A DNA stretch of 64,000 nt from Litorimonas sp. (GCA_029936425.1 JAPYSU010000006.1:132425-196424); one strand, 5' to 3'; positions 25,180 through 34,356 are shown, counted from the stretch's first letter. Notes: generated by a model not told the origin, from the sequence alone. Made by a program: numbers and translations.

Positions 25180-25479
25180 TATGTGTCCCGCCAATTAATT
25201 AAAATGAATGTGTTCCCTTTACACATGTCAAAGCCGATATAAAAATATGAGCCCTGCTAAAGTTAATTTGTTTTAGTGTGATAAAACAAACAAGAACCTC
25301 AAACGAAAGGCTCACAGCTTCATAAAGTGCTTTAAACAAAATTAAAGCATAAATTGCAAAAAAGCACCTAAAATTTTATTTAAAATGCCGTAGAGGCATT
25401 CCTTTTGCGAGAAGAAATAGAATTAATTATCGTTTTAGGGGAAAAATCGCGTTTTAATTTTTAAGTATTCTCAAAAAAT
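25180..25479. other. AT-rich gene-free spacer
   Basis: These 300 bases between the XRE gene and the WecG-like gene (both minus) have no protein-like frame and are clearly more AT-rich than the surroundings. AATGCC at 25384-25389 pairs with GGCATT at 25395-25400. Read on the minus strand the hairpin is followed by TTTAAATAAAATTTT and may terminate the upstream glycosyltransferase transcript. The stretch near 25205-25240 would hold the XRE promoter. Confidence 0.45.
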
Positions 25480-26316
25480 TTATCGCTGATTTTTGCGTAA
25501 CGCCCATTTCATCCAAAGAAAGAATATTTTGGGTCCTTCAAGCAGGTAGCGTTTCCAAAGCCTTCTGGGTTCACTGGCCAAACGGAAGAACCATTCAAGA
25601 CGCAGTGACTGCATCCAGTTAGGGGCTCGTTTGGTCCGTCCCCCAAGAAAGTCGAGCGAAGCCCCCACACAAAGTCCCAATCCAACACAATCGCCTCTAT
25701 CCAGACAGGCCTTGGCGACCATTTCCTGCTGAGGAGACCCAACGCATATGAAAGTGTAACGAGCAGGGTTTCGCGCAATAAAGTCTGCGGCTGCGGCAAT
25801 CGACTCGGGTTTATGGCGCATTCCCATAGGTGGCTGATGTAAATTTATTTTCTCAAGTCCATAGATGGATTTGACTTTTTCTATGATTTCCTCATCCGCG
25901 CCAATCACGTTAATTGTATCTTCAGCTGAGATGACGTTGTCAAAGAGTTGCTGGGTCAAATCAGATCCAGGAACCGCTTTCAACGGAATTCCTGAAAAAG
26001 CGGCTAGCAATTCAAGGATGCGGGAATCACAAACAGATAGCCAAGAGGCCTCATATAGCGGCTTGAATATCTCTGGCTCCTTAGCGAGCCTCACCAGATG
26101 GTCGACATTAGGCGTAACAATAAACCGGAAGCCGTGATCGGCCGTCATCCATTTGGCTCGAGCAAGCGTCTGCATGGGCGTCAAAGGGTCAAACGTCGCG
26201 CCAATAAAGTCGTAAGAACGTTTATTTATCCGCCAATCTAATTCTCCTTCCCGGAGTACTCCTCTACGGTCTTCTCCGCGCGCTACAGCTGGAGCAACAT
26301 ATTTAGTGGCACCCAT
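25480..26316 (-). CDS. WecG/TagA/CpsF family glycosyltransferase
   Basis: This 278-residue protein is of glycosyltransferase family 26. Conserved parts are FRFIVTPNVDHLVRLAKEPE (the TxNxxH pattern), the CDSRILELLA segment with its acidic residue, VPGSDLTQQLFD, GADEEIIEKV and FICVGSPQQEMVA, followed by CVGASLDFLGGRTKRAPNWM and LRLEWFFRLASEPRRLWKRY. These enzymes add N-acetylmannosamine, its uronate or glucose to lipid-linked sugars for surface polysaccharide. No other glycan gene is adjacent; the nucleotide-sugar genes lie about 22-29 kb away. The N-terminal 25 residues are variable and may not all be translated. Confidence 0.9.
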   Translation of the reverse strand: MGATKYVAPAVARGEDRRGVLREGELDWRINKRSYDFIGATFDPLTPMQTLARAKWMTADHGFRFIVTPNVDHLVRLAKEPEIFKPLYEASWLSVCDSRILELLAAFSGIPLKAVPGSDLTQQLFDNVISAEDTINVIGADEEIIEKVKSIYGLEKINLHQPPMGMRHKPESIAAAADFIARNPARYTFICVGSPQQEMVAKACLDRGDCVGLGLCVGASLDFLGGRTKRAPNWMQSLRLEWFFRLASEPRRLWKRYLLEGPKIFFLWMKWALRKNQR

Positions 26317-26382
26317 ATTCCCTGACTTTCCTACTTTCTAATTTCTTCAGTTTTATCAAAAGAGCGTTAGGATTGGGTTTAC

Positions 26383-28290
26383 ATGAACGTGTCTGAGCCC
26401 CACATGAACGAAATGCCTGAAAACAACTCTCAAACTTCTCCGGATCAGCCAAACCCGAGCTCAGTTGCCCCTATTGGCTTTGATCAACGTATCGAGGCGA
26501 TGAAAGAGCGGCGCATTGGAGAGCAGCTAAAGAGTCTTTTGCGCCTTAAACCTTATCTCTGGCCAAGCGATAACTGGGTTTTCAAGTTTCGTTCCATTAC
26601 CGCCATTCTTCTTACGATAGCCGGAAAATTTGTATTGGTCGGGGCGCCCTTTGTCTTCGGATATGCTGTAGACGCCGTCAGTGAGGCCAAAAGCGCTGGC
26701 GATGTCTGGACGAGTGTTTGGATCGCCATAATTGGCTTTATTATCGGCTATGGAGCGCTGAGATTATTTTCTGTCATTCTTTCGGAAGGCAGGGAGTATA
26801 TCTTCGCCCCGGTTGCGCAATTCGCCCAACGAAGTATTGCGACGGCGACGTTCAAACATATGCATAAATTATCATTGCGCTTTCATTTGGAAAAGCGGAC
26901 GGGCGGCCTAACCAGAATTATGGAGCGCGGCGTTAGGGCCATTGATTTTCTGTTTCGTTTTTTATTGTTCAATATTGGCCCAACACTTTTGGAGCTATCT
27001 ATCGCGGCGGTAGCCTTCTGGCTGGCCTATAGTGGCGGCTTCGCCATTATCGCGGTCGTCGTCGTTATTGGGTATATTATTTTTACCGTCATGACGACGG
27101 AATGGCGTCTTAAATTCAGGCGTGAAATGAATAAGCGGGATACAGAGGCCGCCGGGAAGGCCGTGGATAGTTTGTTGAACTATGAGACAGTCAAATATTT
27201 CTCCGCCGAACCGTTCGAAATTAACCGCTATGACAAAGCGATGGAAGGGTATCAGGAAGCCGCCATTCGTTCTCGAACATCGCTCGCGACTGTAAATATT
27301 GGTCAGTCGTTTATTATGAATGGGGGCCTCGTCGCTATAATCTCACTTGCCGCCTATAATATTATCGCAGGGGACATGACGATTGGCGACATGACCGCTG
27401 TCATGCTTGTCATGACGCAGCTCTATCGCCCATTGAACATCCTTGGTTTTGCTTATCGCGAAATTAAACAGGCTCTCACAGATCTCGAGAAAATGTTTAT
27501 CCTGATGGATTTAAAGCCTGAAATAATTGACCAAGGCAATGCAAAAGCCGCGGGACACCTCAGCGGTCACATCGAGTTCGAGAATGTAAGTTTTCATTAT
27601 GAAGAAGATCGGAGGATATTGGACAATATTTCCTTTGATATGCCGCCCGGTAAAACTCTGGCGGTTGTCGGTCCAACGGGCGCGGGAAAATCGACTTTGT
27701 CACGTATTCTCTTTAGGTTTTACGATATCAGTGCCGGACAGGTAAAAATTGATGGAATCGATATTCGGGATTTTACACAAGATAGCTTGCGCCAAGCAAT
27801 CGGCATTGTCCCTCAGGATACGGTTCTCTTTAATGATACGATTGGATATAATATTGCGTATGCCAATCCGGGGGCCAGTCAAGATGATATCGAAAGAGCT
27901 GCAAAGGACGCTCAAATTCATGACTTTATCACGACCCTTCCCAAAGGTTATGAAACGGTTGTCGGCGAACGCGGGTTGAAATTGTCCGGAGGGGAAAAGC
28001 AACGGGTCGCTATCGCAAGAACCTTATTAAAAGATCCGGTTATACTCATCCTTGATGAGGCGACCTCCGCGCTTGATAGCTCCACGGAGCGCGACATACA
28101 AACCGCGCTGGATCGGGCGACAACAGGTCGAACGACTCTGGTCATCGCCCACCGCCTCTCCACAATCGTCAAGGCGGACAATATTCTCGTAATGGAAAAC
28201 GGAAAAATAAAAGAGCAAGGCAGTCATACCACCTTGCTCTCTAAAAATGGTTTATATTCGGCGCTATGGGCGCAGCAGGAAGACGCTTAG
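26383..28290 (+). CDS. ABCB7/Atm1-type ABC exporter (permease-ATPase fusion)
   Basis: This 635-residue half-transporter has a hydrophilic N-terminal extension of about 60 residues, six membrane helices (about 65-360) and an ATPase domain: Walker A GPTGAGKST, signature LSGGEKQRVAIART, Walker B VILILDEATSALD and the H-loop VIAHRLST. HLEKRTGGLTRIMERG and NYETVKYFSAEPFE are features of the Atm1/HMT1 subfamily. Bacterial relatives, for example in Novosphingobium, export glutathione conjugates and metal-glutathione complexes; mitochondrial Atm1 supports cytosolic iron-sulfur assembly. The same role is inferred here. Its stop overlaps by four bases that of the convergent lipoprotein gene. Confidence 0.9.
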   Translation: MNVSEPHMNEMPENNSQTSPDQPNPSSVAPIGFDQRIEAMKERRIGEQLKSLLRLKPYLWPSDNWVFKFRSITAILLTIAGKFVLVGAPFVFGYAVDAVSEAKSAGDVWTSVWIAIIGFIIGYGALRLFSVILSEGREYIFAPVAQFAQRSIATATFKHMHKLSLRFHLEKRTGGLTRIMERGVRAIDFLFRFLLFNIGPTLLELSIAAVAFWLAYSGGFAIIAVVVVIGYIIFTVMTTEWRLKFRREMNKRDTEAAGKAVDSLLNYETVKYFSAEPFEINRYDKAMEGYQEAAIRSRTSLATVNIGQSFIMNGGLVAIISLAAYNIIAGDMTIGDMTAVMLVMTQLYRPLNILGFAYREIKQALTDLEKMFILMDLKPEIIDQGNAKAAGHLSGHIEFENVSFHYEEDRRILDNISFDMPPGKTLAVVGPTGAGKSTLSRILFRFYDISAGQVKIDGIDIRDFTQDSLRQAIGIVPQDTVLFNDTIGYNIAYANPGASQDDIERAAKDAQIHDFITTLPKGYETVVGERGLKLSGGEKQRVAIARTLLKDPVILILDEATSALDSSTERDIQTALDRATTGRTTLVIAHRLSTIVKADNILVMENGKIKEQGSHTTLLSKNGLYSALWAQQEDA

Positions 28291-29096
28291 AACTTTCTCG
28301 TATAGCCAACGGAAATCGCATCCAGATCAATATTATCTGCTTCGTACCGTGTATAGTCGAGACGTATAGCGCTGCGCGGCGAGAAGGCATATTCTGCGCC
28401 GGCGCCATATGCGAAACCATCTAAATCGTCAGAAACTTCAGTGGTGACACCCGCTGTTTCCGACTCTGCGGAAACACCCGTCAGATGATATCCGCCTCTA
28501 GCATGGATTGAAAATCCTTTTGCCAAAGGTAATTTTGCACGGGCGAAAGCTCCGACAGAGTATTCTGCGCCCGATTCAATGGTTGTCGCGCCGACTGTAT
28601 CTTCATCATCTGAAATGCCGATGGAGCCCTCAACCTCGGCCCCTAAAATACCGGAAGATTGGTACCCTAGCCTTGCCTGAATGCCGTAATTATCTGTTCC
28701 CTCGTCATAATTGACAACGCCCAAAGTCCCATATTTATATCCGTGGCGTATTTTATGACCATAAGCTCCACGAAGTTTAGGACTTTGCCCGTATCCGGCC
28801 GCATTATAGCTCTCGTCTATTTGAGAGCCATAGACGTCATAAGATGGCTGATGCGGCGCGTGTCCGTAATTATGGCTCGGTTTGTTCGAGACTGAATATG
28901 TCGCGCTCGGTGCGCAGCCTGCATCACTGCAGATTAAATCCCCTTGATAAGAGACGGCCTGTGCCTGATAACTTCCATTGTGATGGGCATATGACGCACC
29001 GCTGTAGCCAAATTCCTGATTTTGCGGCCCATAACTACAAGCAGTCAAAGCCGGCACTAGTAAAAGAGCCGGAAAAAGTTTCACAGAGTGTCGCAT
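28287..29096 (-). CDS. Lipoprotein with OmpA-like 8-strand beta-barrel domain
   Basis: This 269-residue protein has a signal peptide with lipobox (LVPALTAC). A tyrosine/glycine/histidine-rich linker (about 20-110) follows. The C-terminal 160 residues look like a small outer membrane barrel: GYKYGTLGVVNYDEGTDNYG, RLGYQSSGILGAEVEGSIGI, AFARAKLPLAKGFSIHARGG, and the closing ISVGYTRKF with terminal phenylalanine. The lipid anchor combined with a barrel is unusual but known among alphaproteobacterial surface proteins. Function unknown; a structural or adhesion role is a guess. It ends convergently with the ABC exporter gene. Confidence 0.75.
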   Translation of the reverse strand: MRHSVKLFPALLLVPALTACSYGPQNQEFGYSGASYAHHNGSYQAQAVSYQGDLICSDAGCAPSATYSVSNKPSHNYGHAPHQPSYDVYGSQIDESYNAAGYGQSPKLRGAYGHKIRHGYKYGTLGVVNYDEGTDNYGIQARLGYQSSGILGAEVEGSIGISDDEDTVGATTIESGAEYSVGAFARAKLPLAKGFSIHARGGYHLTGVSAESETAGVTTEVSDDLDGFAYGAGAEYAFSPRSAIRLDYTRYEADNIDLDAISVGYTRKF

Positions 29097-29313
29097 TTCA
29101 TAAATCCCAGTTTTAGGTCGTCAAAGTCTTACGTTGGGACGTTTCTGACAGAAGATATTTAAATTTCGGTGAGTATGCTGTTAAGGTTACGCTAAGCATG
29201 TTTTTTGGGAGCTGACATCTTCTCATACAAAATTGAGGAATGAACCATTGGGGATGACGCTTGTTGCCGTGTCGGTTCATGCTAACTTCAAGATAAATAC
29301 AAAGAGGGAAATT

Positions 29314-30195
29314 ATGTCACTTGCTGGTAAAACAATTTTTATGTCGGGCGGGTCTCGGGGAATTGGCTTGGCTATGGCCAAAAAATTCGCCGAAGACGGC
29401 GCTAATGTTGCCATTGCCGCCAAAACGGCAGAGCCTCATCCCAAGCTTGACGGTACGGTTTATACGGCCGCCAAGGAAATCGAAGACGCCGGGGGACAAG
29501 CCTTGCCAATTGTCTGCGATATTCGGGATGAAGACGGCGTGCGCGACGCCGTGAAGGCTTGCGTCGATAAATTCGGTGGAATTGATATCTGTATCAATAA
29601 TGCGAGCGCCATTTCTCTGACGCCAACTCCTGATACGACGATGAAACGCTATGATCTGATGAACCAGGTCAATGCGCGCGGCACATTTTTGGTCTCTCAG
29701 ACCTGTCTTCCCTATTTAAAGAAGGCCGAAAACCCGCATATCGTCAACATTGCGCCGCCTTTAGATATGAAAGCAAAATGGTTCAAAAATCATGTCGCCT
29801 ACACCATGGCGAAATACGGAATGAGCCTTTGCACGCTAGGCATGAGTGAAGAATTCAGACCGGACGGTATTGCTGTTAATTCCCTCTGGCCCATGACGTC
29901 AATTGACACAGCCGCTGTTCGGAATGTTCTTGGCGGGGACAGTATGGCGAAGATGAGCCGCCTGCCGCAGATCATGGCTGATGCGGCTTATGTTTTGCTC
30001 AACAAGTCTGCAAAAGATTTCACCGGCAACTTTGTCATTGATGAATTTATTCTGGCTGAAAACGGCGTCACAGATTTCAGTGTTTACACGCATCCTGATT
30101 ATGATGGCCCTCTCGCCGCAGACTTTTTCGTTCCTGATGAATTTCTGGCAAAGTCCAAATCCAAAGTGATTCAACATCCGGGATATACGGATTAA
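29314..30195 (+). CDS. Short-chain dehydrogenase/reductase, HSDL2-like
   Basis: This is a 293-residue classical-type SDR. Start ATG 29314 follows AGAGGGA; an earlier frame-open ATG would add 27 unlikely residues. Motifs: SGGSRGIGLAMAKKF (TGxxxGIG class), NNASAISLTPT (NNAS of the HSDL2 group), and the catalytic pattern near HVAYTMAKYGMSLC (YxxxK with the Tyr and Lys). The Ser position reads NIAPPLDM rather than the usual S, as in the HSDL2 group. Human HSDL2 is a peroxisomal enzyme of unclear substrate. Here it leads a four-gene operon with DUF1330, DUF2855 and crotonase genes, two bases before the next start. Confidence 0.85.
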   Translation: MSLAGKTIFMSGGSRGIGLAMAKKFAEDGANVAIAAKTAEPHPKLDGTVYTAAKEIEDAGGQALPIVCDIRDEDGVRDAVKACVDKFGGIDICINNASAISLTPTPDTTMKRYDLMNQVNARGTFLVSQTCLPYLKKAENPHIVNIAPPLDMKAKWFKNHVAYTMAKYGMSLCTLGMSEEFRPDGIAVNSLWPMTSIDTAAVRNVLGGDSMAKMSRLPQIMADAAYVLLNKSAKDFTGNFVIDEFILAENGVTDFSVYTHPDYDGPLAADFFVPDEFLAKSKSKVIQHPGYTD

Positions 30196-30197
30196 TC

Positions 30198-30620
30198 ATG
30201 GCTACTTTAAACGCAATCGATCCGACCCCTGAACAGATTAAAGCCTTTTTGGGAGACAGCGATGAAAACGAACCCGTCTTCATGCTCAATCTTTTGAAGT
30301 TTAAAGTGAAAGCCACCTATAAAGATGGAGAAGACGTGTCTGGCGCCACAGCTTACGGCAGATATGCCGAAGCCTTTGCCAAAATGTTGGTAGACCTAAA
30401 TATTGAGGGCACTGAAACTGTCTATAGTGGCCGAACGCATAACTTTTTGATTGGCGCGGGACAAGGTGAGTGGGATGCCGTCGCCATTGTTCGGTACCCG
30501 AATGCGAAAACCATGTTCGAAACCGTCAGCTCTGATGCATATCGTAAATTTCACTATCACCGTAAAGCGGGACTAGCTGGGCAGCTTTTAATTCGCTGCG
30601 ATAATGAAAGTGTATTTTAA
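30198..30620 (+). CDS. DUF1330 family protein
   Basis: This 140-residue protein fits DUF1330, a ferredoxin-like (dimeric alpha+beta barrel) fold. The FMLNLLKFK strand, AYGRYAEAFAKML helix, GRTHNFLIGAGQGEWDAVAI and the closing YRKFHYHRKAGLAGQLLI all match the family pattern. Related barrels act as monooxygenases or stress-response proteins, but DUF1330 itself has no firm function. It lies between the SDR and DUF2855 genes with gaps of two and nine bases, so it is almost surely co-transcribed and likely acts on the same pathway. Confidence 0.85.
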   Translation: MATLNAIDPTPEQIKAFLGDSDENEPVFMLNLLKFKVKATYKDGEDVSGATAYGRYAEAFAKMLVDLNIEGTETVYSGRTHNFLIGAGQGEWDAVAIVRYPNAKTMFETVSSDAYRKFHYHRKAGLAGQLLIRCDNESVF

Positions 30621-30629
30621 AAGACCTCT

Positions 30630-31715
30630 ATGACTCAAACTCTACTCGTCAATAAATCTGATTTCTCTGACGTCTCAGTCATCACTCTGGACGCCGCCCC
30701 GCTCGCTGACGGCTTCATTCGATGTCAAGTTGGTCCGTGGGCTCTGACCGCAAATAATGTGACCTATATGGTGACCGGCGACCGAATTGGATATTGGAAT
30801 TATTTTAGACCTGATGCTTATGGCATTCACATTGAGAGCCACGGGCGAACGCCGGTTTGGGGCTTTGCCGAAATTGTTGAAAGCCAGTGCGAGGGCGTCA
30901 GCGCCGGGCAGAAAATTTACGGATTTTTTCCAATAGTTGATCAGTTTGATATCAAGCCTGTCGACATCTCGCCTATGGGATTTCAAGACGGAAATGATCA
31001 CCGCAAGAAACTTCACAGTCTCTATAATCGCTACACATTTACCGATGCGGACCCGTCCTTTGATCTTCATCAGGATCTTCAGCCAATATTACGCCCTCTA
31101 TTTACCACGAGTTTTTTGATTGACGATTTTCTCGCCGAGAAAAACTATTTTGAAGCGGAGCAAATCCTTATCCTCTCCGCATCCTCTAAAACCGCTCTCG
31201 GGACAGCGTTTTGCGCGAAACAGCGCGGCGCAGTCAAAGTCGCGGGCCTGACGTCAGAGGGAAATAAAGACTTCACAAAAGGCACGGGTTTTTATGATAA
31301 GGTCGAGACCTATGACACAATAACGGATCTTAATCCCGATATTAAAACCGTTGTCGTGGATATGTCCGGTAACGGAAAAGTCCTCGCGACAGTGTCTGAC
31401 CATTTCGAAGAAAACCTGAAATATGTTTGCAAGGTCGGCCTGTCCCATTGGGACGCCGCGTCTGAGCCCGCGCCCAAACCCTCGGCCCCAACAGAATTTT
31501 TCTTTGCTCCGGATCAAGCCAAGACCCGCATCGCGGAATGGGGCGGCGCAGGTTTTGCGCAGAAACTTGGCGAACGCTGGAGGCCTTTTCTGGAAAGCGC
31601 AAGCCATTGGCTAACAGTCGGAAAATCATCAGATGTGACGGAGCTCCTCAACACCTACAAGGATGTTCTGAACGGGGAGGCGTCTCCGGATAAAGGCTTC
31701 CTCTTTTCTCTTTAG
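30630..31715 (+). CDS. DUF2855 family protein, medium-chain reductase-like
   Basis: This 361-residue protein fits DUF2855 throughout: TANNVTYMVTGDRIGYWNYF, TPVWGFAEIVES, a FFPIVDQFDIKP segment, LRPLFTTSFLIDDFLAE and ILSASSKTALGTAFCAKQRG, then VVVDMSGNGKV. The layout resembles a quinone-oxidoreductase/MDR fold: a GroES-like first half, then a nucleotide-binding half (ILSASSKTALG in place of the usual GxGxxG). No biochemical role is known to me. It sits third in the SDR-DUF1330-DUF2855-crotonase operon, which suggests a reductase step on a CoA thioester or enone, an inference only. Confidence 0.85.
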   Translation: MTQTLLVNKSDFSDVSVITLDAAPLADGFIRCQVGPWALTANNVTYMVTGDRIGYWNYFRPDAYGIHIESHGRTPVWGFAEIVESQCEGVSAGQKIYGFFPIVDQFDIKPVDISPMGFQDGNDHRKKLHSLYNRYTFTDADPSFDLHQDLQPILRPLFTTSFLIDDFLAEKNYFEAEQILILSASSKTALGTAFCAKQRGAVKVAGLTSEGNKDFTKGTGFYDKVETYDTITDLNPDIKTVVVDMSGNGKVLATVSDHFEENLKYVCKVGLSHWDAASEPAPKPSAPTEFFFAPDQAKTRIAEWGGAGFAQKLGERWRPFLESASHWLTVGKSSDVTELLNTYKDVLNGEASPDKGFLFSL

Positions 31716-31724
31716 GAATTTCTC

Positions 31725-32558
31725 ATGACCTATAAATGTTTCAATGTCTCGATAGCGGATAATATCGGTCATGTTGTGATGTCCCGCCCGGAAAAGCGCA
31801 ATGCGATGATTGCCGACTTCTGGACTGAACTTCCTGAAATCATCCGGGACATTGACGACAATTCCAAAGCCCGCGTCATTGTTATCTCCTCCACCGGCCC
31901 CGTCTTTTCGGCCGGGATTGATCTGTCCATGTTTGCCAATGATGTGGCGGGGCCGAAAGATAAGAACGACCCGCTTTTCGGCGCGAGTTTTTACGAAAAT
32001 GTCAAACGCCTCCAGGACAGTTTTACGGCAATTGAAGCGTGCCGCATTCCAGTTCTTGCCGCCATTCAGGGCGGGTGTTACGGCGGCGGAGTGGACCTCA
32101 TCACCGCTTGCGATATGCGTTACGGCACGGAAGACAGTTTCATCACCATTTACGAAATCATCGTCGGCATGACCGCCGATGTCGGCACTTTCCCGCGTAT
32201 CCTAAACCATCTGCCTGAGGGCCTTGTTCGCGAGCTCGCCTATACGGGCCGCAAAATGTACGCCAATGAGGCGAAAGCCCAAGGCTTATTCAATGCAGTA
32301 TACAAAGATCAAGACGCGATGATGGAGGCCGTTATGGAAACCGCCAAACAGATCGCCAAAAATCCTCCTCTGGCTGTTTACGGCTGTAAACGCGCGATCA
32401 CCTATGGCCGCGATCACTCCACCAAAGACGCGCTCGACAATATTGCCATCTGGAACATGTCCATGCTCATCCCGTCAGAGATGATGGAAGCGATGCAGGC
32501 CAAGGGAGAGAAACGGGACGGCAATTATGCGGATTTGCCGAAACGCACTCGCAACTAA
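31725..32558 (+). CDS. Enoyl-CoA hydratase/isomerase (crotonase), ECH1-like
   Basis: This 277-residue crotonase has SRPEKRNAM at the start, an oxyanion-hole motif in GPVFSAGIDLSMF and the second one in IQGGCYGGGVDLITACDMRY. The EIIVGMTADVGTFPR segment, with an aspartate in ADVG and a glutamate before it, is the pattern of ECH1, the delta3,5-delta2,4-dienoyl-CoA isomerase of unsaturated fatty acid oxidation. The C-terminus (LDNIAIWNMSMLIPSEMMEA) also matches that group. It closes the four-gene operon and is followed by a terminator shared with the convergent etfBA operon, whose product could accept electrons from acyl-CoA dehydrogenases. Confidence 0.88.
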   Translation: MTYKCFNVSIADNIGHVVMSRPEKRNAMIADFWTELPEIIRDIDDNSKARVIVISSTGPVFSAGIDLSMFANDVAGPKDKNDPLFGASFYENVKRLQDSFTAIEACRIPVLAAIQGGCYGGGVDLITACDMRYGTEDSFITIYEIIVGMTADVGTFPRILNHLPEGLVRELAYTGRKMYANEAKAQGLFNAVYKDQDAMMEAVMETAKQIAKNPPLAVYGCKRAITYGRDHSTKDALDNIAIWNMSMLIPSEMMEAMQAKGEKRDGNYADLPKRTRN

Positions 32559-32592
32559 AAAGCCCCGCAAAAGCGAGGCTTGATTTATTTAT
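32559..32592. terminator. Bidirectional terminator between crotonase gene and etfA
   Basis: AAGCCCCGC and GCGAGGCTT form a stem with one mismatch around AAAA. The minus strand, serving etfBA, ends in GGGGCTTTTTAG. The plus strand continues TTGATTTATTTATTTTT. It lies between two convergent stops. Confidence 0.75.
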
Positions 32593-32606
32593 TTTTGAGG
32601 GCGGGA

Positions 32607-33548
32607 TTAATACCCGACCTTTTCCAACTCCGCTTCAAACTCCGGCAGGGCTTTGAATAAATCAGCGACCAGGCCGTAATCGGCGACCTGGAAAATCGGG
32701 GCGTCTTCGTCCTTATTGATTGCGACGATAATTTTGGAATCCTTCATCCCGGCCAGATGCTGGATCGCGCCGGAAATACCGACGGCGATGTAAAGCTCTG
32801 GCGCAACGGATTTCCCGGTCTGGCCCACTTGCCAGTCATTGGGCACAAAGCCCGCATCGACGGCGGCGCGGGAGGCGCCCATGGCGGCGCTGAGTTTGTC
32901 GGCAATGCCTTCAATCAGTTCGAAGTTTTCGCCACTGCCCATACCGCGTCCGCCGGAAATCACGACTTTTGCAGCTGTCAATTCAGGACGGTCGGATTTT
33001 GACAATTGTTCGCCGACAAATTCGGATTTGAAATCACCTGAAGGCTGCGGGCCGTCTTTGGTTTCGGCAGAACCGCCTTCGCCAGCGGCGTTAAACGCCG
33101 TGGTCCGCACGGTAATTACTTTTTTCGCATCAGACGACTGAACGGTCGACATGGCGTTACCCGCATAAATAGGACGCACAAATGTATCTGCGCTCTCAAC
33201 GCCGGTGATGGAGCTGATTTGCTGAACGTCCAATTTGGCGGCAACACGCGGCATATAATTTTTATGCGTCGTTGTATCGGGCGCAAGAACCGCGTCGTAA
33301 TTATCCATCAAGGGCACAAGGACAGTCTGCATGGATTCGGCCAGCTGACGCTCAAGCGTATCATGATCGACACCAAGGACAGCGCGGACGCCGTCAATTT
33401 TCGCCGCGGCGGCGACAACGTCTTTAATGCCTTTGCCGGCCACGAGGATATCAATGTCTCCGCCGATTTGAGCGGCGGCCGTAACGGTTTTATGAGTAGC
33501 GTCTTTCAAAGACACATTGTCATGTTCTGCAACAACAAGAATAGCCAT
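32607..33548 (-). CDS. etfA: Electron transfer flavoprotein subunit alpha
   Basis: This is a 313-residue EtfA, the usual length. The N-terminal alpha/beta domain starts MAILVVAEHDN. The C-terminal FAD domain shows KVVISGGRGMGSGENF, the ASRAAVDAGFVPNDWQVGQTG stretch, ELYIAVGISGAIQHLAGMKD and IIVAINKDEDAPIFQVADYG. EtfAB carries electrons from acyl-CoA and related dehydrogenases to the ETF-quinone oxidoreductase. The ATG overlaps the etfB stop (TAATG), so synthesis is coupled. Confidence 0.96.
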   Translation of the reverse strand: MAILVVAEHDNVSLKDATHKTVTAAAQIGGDIDILVAGKGIKDVVAAAAKIDGVRAVLGVDHDTLERQLAESMQTVLVPLMDNYDAVLAPDTTTHKNYMPRVAAKLDVQQISSITGVESADTFVRPIYAGNAMSTVQSSDAKKVITVRTTAFNAAGEGGSAETKDGPQPSGDFKSEFVGEQLSKSDRPELTAAKVVISGGRGMGSGENFELIEGIADKLSAAMGASRAAVDAGFVPNDWQVGQTGKSVAPELYIAVGISGAIQHLAGMKDSKIIVAINKDEDAPIFQVADYGLVADLFKALPEFEAELEKVGY

Positions 33549-34297
33549 TAGATTACACCTGCTTCGTTTTTGAGTTTATCGACCAGTTGAGCGGCGTCCT
33601 CGACCTTAATGCCGGCTTCGCGTTTGGGCGGCTCGGTTACCTTCAACGTCTTGAGACGTGGGGCCGTATCGACACCGAAATCTTCGGGTGTTTTGGCGTC
33701 AATCGGTTTTTTCTTGGCCTTCATGATATTGGGCAGGGACGCATAACGCGGCTCGTTTAGACGTAGATCGGTCGTGACAATCGCCGGCATTTGCAATTTT
33801 ACAGTCTGCAGGCCGCCATCGACTTCTTTGATGACATTGATGGCGTCGCCGTCCTGTTCAATGGAATTGGCCGCGGAGCCAATAGGCCAGTCTAGCAATG
33901 CAGCGAGCATGCCGCCCGTTGTGCCGAAATCATTATCAATCGCCTGTTTACCCAGGATGATGAAATCAGCTTCCTCGGTTTCCGCAACAGATTTGAGGAT
34001 TTTCGCAATGGCGAGAGGTTCCAGATCTTCATCCGTCTGAATGTGAATGCCGCGATCCATCCCCATGGCGAGCGCTGTGCGGATGGTTTCCTGCGCCTTT
34101 GCCGGGCCGATAGAGACCACAATGGTTTCTGTGGCGGTGCCGGCTTCCTGCATTTGAACAGCCTGTTCGACGGAAATTTCGTCAAACGGGTTCATGCTCA
34201 TTTTGACATTGGCAAGGTCAACGCCGGTCTGGTCAGGTTTGACCCGGGCTTTGACGTTATAGTCAAGCACGCGCTTGACGGGGACGAGGACTTTCAT
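33548..34297 (-). CDS. etfB: Electron transfer flavoprotein subunit beta
   Basis: This 249-residue EtfB starts at ATG 34297, after CGGAGT; MKVLVPVKRVLDYN is the standard N-terminus, so the frame-open extension upstream is not used. NPFDEISVEQAVQM, SIGPAKAQETIRTALAMGMD and LGKQAIDNDFGTTGGMLAAL are family motifs for AMP and partner binding. It is the first gene of etfBA. Upstream on the minus strand lies a 20-base inverted repeat that could be its operator. Confidence 0.96.
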   Translation of the reverse strand: MKVLVPVKRVLDYNVKARVKPDQTGVDLANVKMSMNPFDEISVEQAVQMQEAGTATETIVVSIGPAKAQETIRTALAMGMDRGIHIQTDEDLEPLAIAKILKSVAETEEADFIILGKQAIDNDFGTTGGMLAALLDWPIGSAANSIEQDGDAINVIKEVDGGLQTVKLQMPAIVTTDLRLNEPRYASLPNIMKAKKKPIDAKTPEDFGVDTAPRLKTLKVTEPPKREAGIKVEDAAQLVDKLKNEAGVI

Positions 34298-34356
34298 GAA
34301 ATACTCCGAAGGTTTTGACCTGAATTCTTTTATCAACCGCAATCAGGGCGGCCGAA

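Noticed and set aside
25180..25479. Phage or island border at the AT-rich spacer with an XRE regulator
   Set aside because: There is no integrase, phage gene, direct repeat or tRNA beside it; the neighbours are ordinary chromosomal genes.
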